A stretch of 64,000 nucleotides of DNA from Cryptomeria japonica (taxonomy: Eukaryota > Streptophyta > Pinopsida > Cupressales > Cupressaceae): the NCBI RefSeq assembly GCF_030272615.1, contig NC_081413.1, positions 158,166,849 through 158,230,848 on the forward strand, in the 5' to 3' direction. Under the pieces are notes generated by a model. The model did no database searches and had not been told where the DNA came from. It worked only from the letters and a program-made list of their open reading frames with translations. Numbering within the stretch: the first letter of the stretch is position 1; each line of letters starts with the position of its first letter. Positions 45,682 to 55,658 of this stretch are shown in pieces. Both the position numbers and the translations under genes were made by a program.

Positions 45682-46245
45682 CTTCTACCGGTTCTGTGCA
45701 ATTTGGAGGTTGTTCTTCAAAGCCTCCAAAATAGTCCGACATTGCTGCACCATATCCCTAGCTTGGGGGGCTCTGCTATCACTAAACATCAAATCAGCAA
45801 AGCTAGGGGCCTCGTAACCTTACAGTGCCATGAAAGGAGATATCCTAATGGACCTGTGATATGAGGAATTGTAGGAATATTCCCCAAGATGTAGCCATCT
45901 CACCCATGCCTTCTACTGTTCCGAAACATAATTTGTGAGATAGCCTTCCAACCATTTGTTTACAATCTCTATTTGTCCATCAGTCTGTGGGTGGTAGCTT
46001 GTGCTTGGAGTAAGCACTGTGCCACATAATCTGAAAATCTCCTGCCAAAAGGTGCTTAGGAATTTGCTGTCAAGAATCACTTACAATATTCTTGGACAAC
46101 CCATATAATCTGAACACTTAACGGAAGAACACATCAGCCACTTGAGCTGCTGTAAATGAGCTAGTGATGGCGAAGAAATGAGCAAACTTGGTTAATCTAT
46201 CCACCACCACGTAAATGCAATCCTTGCCATAAGCCTTTGGCAACC
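45682..46245 (-). pseudogene. A2 integrase core, 3' part
   Basis: Broken frames contain VVVDRLTKFAHFFAI, SSFTAAQVADVFF, SYHPQTDGQIEIVNKWLEGY and NSSYHRSI, the catalytic-core motifs of a gypsy integrase (Asp of VVVDRLTK; Glu replaced at TDGQIEIVN only in context). In-frame stops occur after VFFR, SRIL, SEQ and ALK-like positions. The frame is cut at 46245 by element B4; the part before it resumes at 50581. Confidence 0.8.
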
Positions 46246-46664
46246 TGTTGTGACGTTTTCACACATCGCCCCATTGCAAATGGGGACCCTTGTTTTTTTT
46301 CTTTTTTTTGCTTTTTAGGGTTTGTCTTTTTAGGTTTTTAGGGTTTTGTCGGTTAGCCTTTGCATTTTGAGTGTCGCCCAGGGGATCACATGGATAAGCA
46401 AGTCCGGCTTGAGTGAGGTCCTGATCCTGAAATTTGGCTAAGTCTGGAATGTCCTGATCCTGAAATTTGACTAAGTCTGGAAACTGAAAAACCTCAAAAA
46501 ACTAGATTTTGCAATATAACTCCTGGAGGTCTGAAACCACTCTCAAACATCCTGAAAGTATATATGGAATATAACTTAAAGTATAAGAAAGAAATGTCAC
46601 TTATACTTAAATGTTATATTCCATAAAAGTTATCCTGATAGAGAGTTTGAAAAGTCAAATTTTG

Positions 46665-48312
46665 CTCCTGTCCTTCACTGAGGATCTAGAGCGAAATTCG
46701 CTCCTGTCCCTCCCAGGAGGACCAAGGCGAAGCGCTCCTGTCCCTCACCAAGGGACCAGGGCGATAATACTTATTTGAGCCATTCCTGACCTTGTTTGGA
46801 CGAATTGAGACATCAAAGGCATGCTGAAGGACAAAATGAGCATGATAGAGCATCCAAACTTGATCAAAAGCAATGAAATGATGAAGTTTTTGCCTAGAAG
46901 GTCAAATTCGCTCCTGTCCCTCACTGAAGGACCAGAGCGATTTTCTTTATATGCACATTTTTAGACCTTTTTTGGACATTAACTTTTATTCATAGCATGA
47001 AGCAGGATGATATCTTCCCTAGCAAAGACATTTCATGGTGAAAAATGAAGCATTTGGGCCTGGAGGACAAAAATCGCTCCTGTCCCTCACTGAAGGACCG
47101 GAGCTTGAAATCCAAAATTGCCTTGTCCTTGAAAGATTTGAACGATTTCGCGAATTGAGAAGATCAAAGGAGATACATTTTATCAGTTGAATATAATTTG
47201 AAAGCGCAATCATGAGGAAAATTGACCCTAGAAGCAAAATCGCTCCTGTCCCTCTGCCAGGGACCAGGGCGAATTTAAGTGATAGCTCCCGTCCCTCTCT
47301 CAGGGACCAGAGCGATTTTCCTTATAAGACAGGTTTTGGGCGAAGATCAAGTAAGTGTTAAGTTTGAGGCAAGCAAAGGAGGCGTAACGAGTCCGTTGAA
47401 GATAATTTGAAGATTGTAAAAACGCCAAGTGAAGCCCATATTGTCCTAGGTGCTCCTGTCCCTCTCCCAGGGACCAGAGCGATTTCTTCCTTAGACAAAT
47501 CTCTCGCTAAGATGAAGCAAATTACATGTCAAGGATGAGTGATGGGGAGCATAGCGGATCCATTGAAGGTGGTTTTAAAAGTTAGCAAAGCATGATTGAG
47601 CCTACAAGTGAAAGTTCGCTCCTGTCCCTTAGCCAGGGACCAGGGCGAAATCAAGGTTATTTAATATTCCCTCCAAGCTTAAATCACTCCAAGCTAAGAC
47701 ACAAAGGGGCAATGATGTTTGGAACGCCTCGAAGAGAAAGTAAAGTATCAAAGACCGCAAAGGTGATGGAAATGCCCAAATTCGCTCCTGTCCCTCTCCC
47801 TGGGACCAGAGCGAAATGTTCAAGTGTGTCCAAATTTAAGTTGCCACTCACATTTCAAGTGTTCAAAAGGGAGTAAGGAACATCATTTTACACCGTGAAG
47901 ACAGTTGCAAGTTGATATAAACAAGGACGAGCACAAGGAACAAAGGTTCACTCCTGTCCCTCACCAAGGGACCAGGGCCATTTTCACTCAAATATCAAAT
48001 TTGCGTTGTAAAGGACGAGTAAAGTATGCATGGAATGAATGGATAACATTGTTACTTGCCTTGCGATATAAATTGGTGATTAAAGAGACAAAGACCCAAG
48101 GAAAAAGGCAAGTTCGCTCTTGTCCCTCACCAAGGGACCAGGGCGAAAGTACTTTAAAGCACACTCCTTCCACAAAGGGACGAATTAAGCTCAAGATTCC
48201 CAATTAAAATGCTATTTTGGACGTCTAAGACAAGACTCTGAGCGTGAAAAACAAGAAAAACGAGGCCAGAATGAAGGAGCGCTCCTGTCCCTCTCCCAGG
48301 GACCAGAGCGAT
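46665..48312 (+). repeat. B4 array of 13 palindromic cores
   Basis: Cores near 46671, 46698, 46731, 46908, 47073, 47240, 47283, 47451, 47615, 47780, 47948, 48113 and 48279. Mostly about 165 bp apart, with three packed within 60 bp at the start and a pair 43 bp apart at 47240/47283. The arms TCGCTCCTGTCC and GGACCAGGGCGA are kept better than the sequence between cores. Confidence 0.9.
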
Positions 48313-49098
48313 GTGGTTAGTGTCCCTTATTCCTCCCATGCTTAGGCGCCAATATTTTCGAATTACATTAAAATCCCAAATTCGATAAAAATGTGAAAGA
48401 TTTAATTAAATTGGTATTTAAAAATAGCGCATGGACATTCAATAATTAATTTAAAGCCTTTAAAAAATCAAAGTTTTTAATTACAAAGGCATTTAATTAA
48501 TTATTATTAAATTAAATTTTAAAAAAAGGGAGCGCTTGGGGTATTATTTTGCAAGGTTGGCCCCCTCTTTTATTAAATTTTATTTGTTTTTTGGGCCTAT
48601 TTTCCAAGTCGGCCTAGGGGCAATTATCAAGATGAGCGCCTATATAGGAGGGGTGTGTTGAGCATGCTAATCCATCTTTCAATCATTTGTCCAAGTGTGA
48701 TTTTGAAGGAGCAATAAAGGAGTGCGAAATCTGGTCCAAGAAGGAGTGCGAGTTGAAGGCTAGAGGTGGAGCGAATTTTCCTCAAGACGTTGAAGGCTAG
48801 AAGTGGTGAAGTTGATAGAAGAAGCACATTTTGAAGACTTCGATCCACATTTTGCCTAGCAAACTTGCTTAATTTTGCATCTTTTCTTAGATTTAGTCCT
48901 GAAGTGGAGGTATGGCGAGATTCTCCTTGTCTCAATTTTGAATTTTGAATTTTGAATTTCAAGTTGCTTAGTTAAATTTAGGAAATGATAATTCAAAGAT
49001 TTATCATGAGGTTTCCTAAAACTTAAATCCTCTTTCTAGTTTATATTTCCATGTTGCAAAACATGTTACTAATTTTAAAATGTTGTGTAGGTATCAAG

Positions 49099-49320
49099 AT
49101 GGCGGCTCCCAAATTTGAAGGATCCACAAGTCGGAAGACTCTCCTCAAGGATGGTCAAGCAAGGACAAGGGCGACCTCCTCCAGCCTAGCATCGACAAGG
49201 ACGATTTTTTTTTGGACTAACGTCATCAAGGACGACCTCTTCCAATCTAGCATTCCAAGGCGAGGTACATCATCATCCTGCACATCAAGGACACAAGGGG
49301 TTAGAACAAGGGCTCGTTGA
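49099..49320 (+). pseudogene. B4 remnant of the B-family ORF
   Basis: The start codon and about 20 codons (MAAPKFEGSTSRKTLLKDGQ) align with the B1/B6 start (MATPKAGASTSRPALMKE). Then the frame leaves the family sequence and stops at 49320 after a low-complexity stretch with repeated AAGGACGA/AAGGGCGACCTC blocks, probably filler at the deletion scar. No protein function expected. Confidence 0.7.
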
Positions 49321-50580
49321 AGAAGCAAATAGTTCCAGATGAATTAATTAAAGCTAACTTCTCAACAACATCAAGTTGAATATTTACCAAGTTACAAGTG
49401 TCAGACGAGGTGGCATCCTAGTCATCACTTCTCCAGTCAGTGTGGTCCACCTCAGCATGTCCAGATTCAATGTACCTAACTCATGGAAGGTGGCACAAAC
49501 TCCGATGTACCTACCTCGGCTATCCATTGGTCGATTTTTCTAGAGAGGACATGTGTCCAAGCAATACAATTTTATCATTGGTCAAGCATTAAATGTTATG
49601 TAATGGTTGTAACAAACCCTAATTAGGGTTTTCATTGTTGAATCTTGGCCATTGATCTCGAATTGATCTAAGCCATCGAATTTTATTGAGGGCACTATAT
49701 AAGCCCTGGCATTTCATTTTGTAAAGGCAGTTAGAGAATTAGAAAATAGTTGGAAGCAGTTAGTAGATAGAGAGTAGTTAGAAGTTGATAGAATAGCAAT
49801 TAGAGTAGAGTAGAGAGAGAAGGCAAAGATTGTTGCCAAGATGTCGTTGTAAAAGACTTGTAACTTCATTGAAGAAATGGTGAAATTTATGGGTCGATTC
49901 AACAATTTGCATGGTCTTTATACTTCTCATATTTGATTTCATGTTATTAGATGAATGGAAGAAATATGCTTGATTGATGGTGAAATTCGCATATCCATAC
50001 TACTAGCAGTTTGTTGATTGCAGACTTGCCTTGTGTAGTCAACTGGAATCGTTCAGCTTAAGCTTAACTTCAATTGTCGCTTCTTCATTGATATGCATCA
50101 ACCTGATGGTGTCTATGCCTGCAGTGATGATTTGAACATCATAAAGCTTCCCTTCGAAGATCGCACTAGCCTTGTGGAGATGGTCCTGCGATGTCAAAAC
50201 AAGACCTAGTTAGAGTTTTATCAAAGATCAATCATTGCTCCTACATTCTTAGTATTAGGATTAGATCCTCTCTTCGCCCTCATCTTTTTTCCATTTTTCA
50301 AATCTAAGGCAGTAAGATCCTGTGTTCCAGCAATATTCAAAGGCAAATCAGAAGTTCAATCATCAAATGTAAGTCCCCTTGTGATTCCAGCAAATCACAT
50401 CATACCACAGAGAGCTTATCCACACGTAGAGATCCTACATACAAGAACCTTGAAGTCATCCCGATTGATCCTTTTTGCGACATCTTCAGCATTCGGAGGC
50501 TTTACTCAAGAGAGGATAAGGTACCCTTTAGGTATTTTATTCTGTGTTTGATAGTGTACAAAATACACGTCAACACAACC

Positions 50581-51562
50581 CTGTGATGAAATCCATCGAA
50601 ATACTTTCCCACTTCTGGTTGGGAATTGACAGAGGTTGCAACAAACCAACGGGTAGAGTGTGTTCATTTTTGTTCATCTGGTAAGTGTGACACTCCTTGA
50701 TGTAGTTCAACACTTCATTTTTCATTCCCTTCCAAGAAAATCTTTCCCGGATCTGCCTATATGTCTTGAAAAAACCTTGATGACCAGCAAGGGGGATGCC
50801 ATGAAAAGTCTGCATAATCTTCTTTTTGAGCTGAGATTTAGGTAGCGGAAAGATTCTACCCTTGTAGAGTATCAAACCATCAACCATCTTGTACCTTTCA
50901 TCCTGAAAAGTACCTTCAAGAATGCTGGTTGCAAACTGATATTTGGCATAATCAACAAGCAGTAAGTCTTTCCAATCAGCAGTAAGCTCACACAAAGAGC
51001 TCAAATGGGGTCTTCTTGAAAGTGCATCAGCCACAATGTTGTTTTTGCCTTTGACAAACTCAATGTCAAAATCGTAAGCTTGTAGCTTATTCACCCATTT
51101 CTGTTGTCTTTCATTCAAATCCTTTTGATGCATAAAATGTTTGAGGCTATTATGATCAGTCTTGACAACAAATTTGCTGCCCACCAAGTACTGCCTGAAC
51201 TTGGTTAATGCATGCATGATTGCAAGCATTTCTTTGTCATAGATGGAATATGTCTTATCAGCTCCTCTTAATTTTCTGCTCTCAAACACAATTAGATGCT
51301 TGTCTTGCATCAATACGGCACCAACACCTTCTCCAGATGCATCACACTGAAGCTCAAAAGGCTTGGAGAAATCAGATAGGGCCAAGACAGGGCATGTGCT
51401 CATAAGTTCTTTAAACTTGTCAAAAACTCCTTGTGCCTTTTCTGTCCACACAAAAGCTCCCTTCTTGGTAAGATCTGTGAGGGGGGCAGCCATCTGAGAA
51501 TAACCCTTCACAAACCTACGATAGAAACCACATAAGCCCAAGAATCCCTTCAGATGAGTCAA
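50581..51562 (-). CDS. A2 pol: RNase H and integrase N-terminal domain
   Basis: About 325 codons open. Residues 1-35 are the end of the reverse transcriptase connection (LKGFLGLCGFYRRFVKGYS). RNase H follows with all acidic residues visible: LQCDASGEGVGAVL, YDKEMLAIMHAL, VKTDHNSLKHF and VADALSRRP. The integrase zinc region is LAGHQGFFKTYRQIRERF ... KECHTYQMNK, where the usual second Cys of C-x2-C is Tyr, so the zinc site is damaged. It then enters the core (WESISMDFITGL, first catalytic Asp) and is cut by B4. Confidence 0.9.
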
Positions 51563-52470
51563 ATTCTTAGGTGGAGGTCAATCTACTATTGCCTCGATCT
51601 TCTCCAAATCAACCTTTACTCCTTTTGCACTGATGATATGGCCCAAGTAAAGCAGCTCCTTTATTCCAAAGTCACACTTAGATTCCTTTGCAAACAATGA
51701 TTTAGACTCCAGAATGCTAAGAACTTCATCTAAGTGTTGCAAGTGCTCCTTCCATGACTTATTGAAAATGAGGATGTCATCAAAGAAGATAAGAATGAAC
51801 TTCCTCAACTCTTTTGAAAGATCTTGTTGATGCATGATTGGAAGGTAGTAGGTGCATTAGTCAAGCCAAAGGTCATGACTAAAAACTCAAAATCTCCAAA
51901 GTGACATCTGAAGGTTGTCTTCTCAATGTTAGTTTTCCTCATTCTAATCTGATGATAGCCGGATCTAAGATCAATCTTTGAAAAGTAGACAACACCCTGT
52001 AGCTCATCAATCCTAGGAATAGGATACCGATTTTTGATGGTTTTCTGATTAAGAGCTCAGTAATCCACGCACATGCGCATGGTCCCATCCTTCTTCATCG
52101 CTAACACCACTGTTGAAGCAAATGGACTCTTACTTGGCCTAATGTACCCCATATCTAGAAGCTCTTTTATTTCTTTCTGTATTTCATCCTTCTGCTTCTT
52201 CGGATATCGGTAAGGAGTAGTAATGACCGGCTTAGCACCTTCTTCTAACTCAATGATATGCTCAGTCCCTCTTTTAGGAGGTCTTCCAGGGGGTGGATTT
52301 TCAAAGGCCTTACTCCTTTTGGTGATCAATGCTTGAATGTCAAGAGGATAGTGTCTTTTCTCATCTATGGGGCTGGATGGCATGATCATGCAATCCGCTG
52401 CCCACTCCACTTGATCATGCCGGATCAGCCGCTCCATCCTCTTCAATGAAACAATTTCGAGGATCTCCAT
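51563..52470 (-). pseudogene. A2 pol: reverse transcriptase
   Basis: From 52470: linker, KPVITTPYRYPKKQKDEIQK, LLDMGYIRPSKSPFASTVVL, DGTMRMCVDY then a TGA stop (probably from CGA), [26 protein letters not shown] (motif A Asp present), [11 protein letters not shown] (motif B), a one-base shift near 51838, then FILIFFDDILIF (catalytic Asp-Asp) and LYLGHII. All polymerase motifs of a Ty3/gypsy enzyme are recognisable. At least one stop and one frameshift make it inactive. Confidence 0.92.
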
Positions 52471-53701
52471 TAGACATCCCTCTTAGCACCACTCTCTCTC
52501 CTTCGGACATAAACTTAAGCTCCATTGTTTGCAGATTTAAAGTGATCTCTCCAAGAGATCGCAACCACTGAATGCTAAGAACTGCATCATCCGTTCGTCC
52601 AATACTCATCACAGAGAAGTCATCCTTAACTTCATAGTTTCCCAACTTCAGAGACATGTTGGAAACCATTCAGTTGCAAGAGATAGTTGAACCATCAGCT
52701 ACCATAACTTTGAATCCATCAACCTCTTCAGTTATTGGGCCTCTTTTTTCCACAATCCTTTCATCAATGAAATTGTGAGTCGCTCCAGTATCTATGAGGG
52801 TAATAACTCGGTGCTCTCCAAGCACTCCACGAACTCTGAATGACTCATTTTTATGAATGCTAGAGGGTTGAGCAACTACACCCCTATCTTCTTGGTCACT
52901 TTCAGGCCCTTCTGGAGCCTCTTCATATTCACTTCGTTCCGAATCAAGCTGCTGTTCTGAAATTTCAGGATCTGATCCATCAGCTAAATATGCCTCCATT
53001 TGACGAACATGACTCTTCCCATGGCATCTATGACCCGGGGCCCAAGGTTCTCTGCAGGAACAACACAAATTCTTCCTCCGGAGCTCTTGACGGAGCTCAT
53101 CATCCATCCGGGATGGAAACTTCTTAGGCTGATTAGAAAATTTCTTCTTGTCCTTACGAAATGAGAAAGACTTTGACTGAAATTTGGACTTAGGGGCAGC
53201 CAACTCCATACTCCTAGACTTCTTGACAGCTTCATTAAGAGTGGGAGGATCAAATGCTTTCACCCACCCCTTCAATGGCTCCTCCAATCCTTCAATAAAG
53301 AAGACAACAAGTCTCTTCTCTATAATGTTTGGCACCATCACAGCTAATCTCTGGAAATCAGCAATGTAGGTGTCTAATGACCCTTGTTGTTTCAGCTGTG
53401 CAAGCTCACAAAACTTCACCTTTGGGTCCTTAGTATTGAACCTTTCAATGAGCTTGTTGGTGAACTCATTGTAGGTGACAATTGAGCTATGGCCAAGGGT
53501 GACCAACCCATGATACCACCACTCGTGAGAAGCTCCATCCAAGTGTAAGGTAGCGAACTTGATGGCATCTTCCTCTGGCATCGGTCTCAGAGACAAGCAA
53601 TTATCTAGCTTCTGCACCCAAGCTCTAGCGGAACTCTTATCACTTCCATCAAAATGAGCTAGAGTCACCTTCCCAAGAGTTTGTTGATAGTCAACTTTCA
53701 A
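52415..53701 (-). CDS. A2 gag and protease
   Basis: From 53701: gag core (LAHFDGSD, WVQKLD, SHEWWYHGLV, YIADFQRLAVMV, FFIEGLEEPLKGWV), a Lys-rich linker, zinc knuckle CCSCREPWAPGHRCHG, an acidic linker, then the aspartic protease with active site LIDTGATHNFID (near residue 315) and MVADGSTISCN before a stop at 52670. The protease continues in another stretch, 52669-52415 (DDAVLSIQWLRSLGEITLN). Gag is intact over about 340 codons. The sequence right of 53701 is unrelated, so the leader and 5' LTR are lost. Confidence 0.92.
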
Positions 53702-55383
53702 ACATTGAATTGTTCTCTTGAACTAATGCTACCCCTTAGCCAACTTGGTAAATTAAATTTCTATTTCCCCCTTTTTGGATATTGTTAAATTACTTAGGCT
53801 AATAGATGAATTCCAATTTCTACCTGCTAAAAATTGTTTAATTTCCTCAACAACGAATCCTACAATTAAATTTAATGATATCTAATTTAGGTTCTGATTA
53901 CCTACTAAATATTTATAGAGGGATCTATCTCCTCATTTCAGTCACTTGATAAAGATTCTGCACATGAACATCTTAAGCATTAATTGTCTTCTTATGAATA
54001 CCACTCTTGGCCTTGATAAGAAATTTTTCTGCTACAGTGAAACTCATTTTTTGCATGAAAAAATTAGACAACATAATGCCTATCAATGCTTTTTTTTTTT
54101 TCAGTTATTTTAACTCTCATCAACCAAGTATTGCCATTTGAAGAACGCATCAATGCAATTAATGGCATATTTAAGGAACCTCCATTGTAAGTTTGTGGAT
54201 TTTCCAAGGATACTTTCAGGGGGACACATAGATTCTTCGAAATGTCATCTGAAGTCTCCTGATGTGTGAGGACATCTTTATATGGGGTACAAGATGGGGC
54301 CACAATTCTGATATGAAGGATGATTGTTTGGGGTCAGAATCTGTGTATCTGGGTAACTGTGAATGCTTATTTTTTCTTTTAAAATCATACAAGTGAATTT
54401 GTATCTCAAAGTAACAAAGACTTTTTACAAGAACCAGTGCAGAGTATGCGGTTTTTGTTACAATATGATTAATAACATCTACAAACTGAAGCTGCAATTA
54501 TTACGTTCAAGACTATAAATTTGAAGAATAAAGCAGGAATGTAATTCTGCCATAATGATCATCTAATGATGACCTTCATGTCCCTCACAATTTCTTGCAT
54601 CATATGTAGGCCTTTTCAGAAACTCATGGTATTCAGTTTATTATTGCAGACACTTTTTCTCTTTGGCAGATTTATTTGTGCTAAATCAGGAGATAATGTC
54701 ATGATTACAAAAATAATGTTTGATTATATTCATTTTGTATTGCTTTGTTTGAGTACAATATTTTGCATGTAAACTGCAGCTCATCAACAGTGGAATTGCA
54801 TTCCTACAAATTTAGAACAAACCTATACTAGTGATAATTAAGTCTGCAAGCTAGCTATTGTACTTCTCCCTTCATCATGTGTGGAAAAGAGTGAATGTGT
54901 CAGCTTATTTATGCATGGGATAAAGTCTATATAATAATTATAAGAAAATATTAAAAAAACTATGTTTAATTGCAAAAAGGGAAACAATAATGTCACCCTG
55001 CCTACCCTCACATCCTCATGTTAATTTTAGACATTTTAATGTTCTAATATATTTGAACCAGTCAAATGACAACATAGTCTGAATCCAAAGTTATAGCTGA
55101 AAATTAAATTTGTTGACATTTAAAAACTGTTCTATATTCCAGTCAGTCCAAAAATTCCTTTTAATGAAGTTCTCATCCAAGACGTGGAAAAATGTGCACT
55201 TCCTCAAAAACTGCACATTTATATTATCATAGTTGGTGCTTTATATATGTTCACCTTGAAATTACCTGCACTCATATTTTGTTTTATTTTCATCTTCTTT
55301 TCAAAATGCTTTTTAAGTGGTATACTGAACCTATTATCATCAAGCAATATTCTACATTCTGTATTACTATAATTTGATTTCAG
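53702..55383. other. Giant intron, 3' end
   Basis: AT-rich sequence, starting abruptly where A2 is broken off, and ending at the acceptor of exon c. I see no gene. Minus frames 54064-54497 have no recognisable motif. Confidence 0.5.
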
Positions 55384-55476
55384 AACTTCCTAGTAGACAT
55401 AAAGGGGCCCATGTTGGCTTTTCTACCAGTTCTTGCGTTTGAAGGTGGAACAAGAAGGAATATACCGAAGTTTGAG
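55384..55476 (+). CDS. RRP40: RRP40 exosome subunit, S1-domain exon c
   Basis: 93 nt, 31 codons, phase 0, between a TTTCAG acceptor and a GTGAGC donor. It encodes NFLVDIKGPMLAFLPVLAFE then GGTRRNIPKFE, the core of the S1 domain. LAFEG.TRRN.P is a strong RRP40 signature. It joins exon b (6649) without a break in frame across the giant intron, so the gene is very probably still functional despite the load of transposons. All residues expected in this stretch appear intact. Confidence 0.95.
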
Positions 55477-55585
55477 GTGAGCTATTTATATAATCTATTA
55501 GGTTGTTTCTTCTTTTGCAGTTTGAACATGCCCTATATTTGCTTCTTACATTTTACTAACAGCTTCTTTTGTTAATCTGAATCAG

Positions 55586-55658
55586 ATTGGTGCCTTGGTC
55601 TATGTAAGGGTAGTAAAAGCTAATCGTGACATGAATCCAGAGCTTTCATGCACTGACG
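55586..55658 (+). CDS. RRP40: RRP40 exosome subunit, S1-domain exon d
   Basis: 73 nt, from an ATCAG acceptor to a GTGAGC donor, leaving phase 1. It encodes IGALVYVRVVKANRDMNPEL then SCTD, the end of the S1 domain (NPELSCTD is diagnostic of RRP40). The four exons together give about 103 of the roughly 230-240 residues usual for the plant protein. The KH-domain exons (GKAAEFG-type motif onward) are not found before 57816 and must lie beyond elements B5/B6, implying a second very long intron. Confidence 0.93.

Larger units (their letters stand above)
46246..50575 (+). mobile_element. Element B4: ORF-deleted B element in the A2 integrase
   Basis: 4,330 bp with perfect duplications CAACC (46241-46245 and 50576-50580), ends TGTTGTGACG and CACGTCAACA. 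Double hairpin as in B3. It has 13 palindromic cores of the B1 type (about 46671-48310, TCGCTCCTGTCC ... GGGACCAGGGCGA), TATATA after GAGCGCC (48641), splice acceptor TGTGTAG, ATG at 49099, then a deletion of nearly the whole long frame. The telo-box palindrome (49614-49631), TATATAAG (49696-49703) and conserved 3' end are intact. Clean duplications and ends make it one of the youngest insertions here. Confidence 0.93.
43282..53701 (-). mobile_element. Ty3/gypsy chromovirus A2, 5' end deleted, carrying B4
   Basis: A minus-strand autonomous-type element: gag and protease (53701-52670), reverse transcriptase (52470-51578), RNase H and integrase N-terminus (51562-50581), element B4 (46246-50575), integrase core remnant (46245-45682), chromodomain (45681-45203) and 3' LTR (45202-43282). 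The 5' LTR, primer site and gag leader are absent to the right of 53701. Several stops and frameshifts are present. Its gag start matches A1, and its LTR matches the solo A LTRs. Confidence 0.93.
6650..55383 (+). other. Giant RRP40 intron (48,734 nt)
   Basis: Donor GTAAGT at 6650, acceptor TTTCAG at 55383, phase 0. The intron contains an antisense LINE, LTR element C, elements B1-B4, chromovirus A2, two solo A LTRs and LTR D, nested up to four deep. Little else but degraded repeats remains. The exons on both sides are intact and in frame, so splicing across the nest is expected. Confidence 0.9.

Noticed and set aside
6308-55658. Assigning the exons to RRP4 instead of RRP40
   Set aside because: PNKYWVE, LAFEGGTRRN and NPELSCTD fit RRP40; RRP4 differs at these places.
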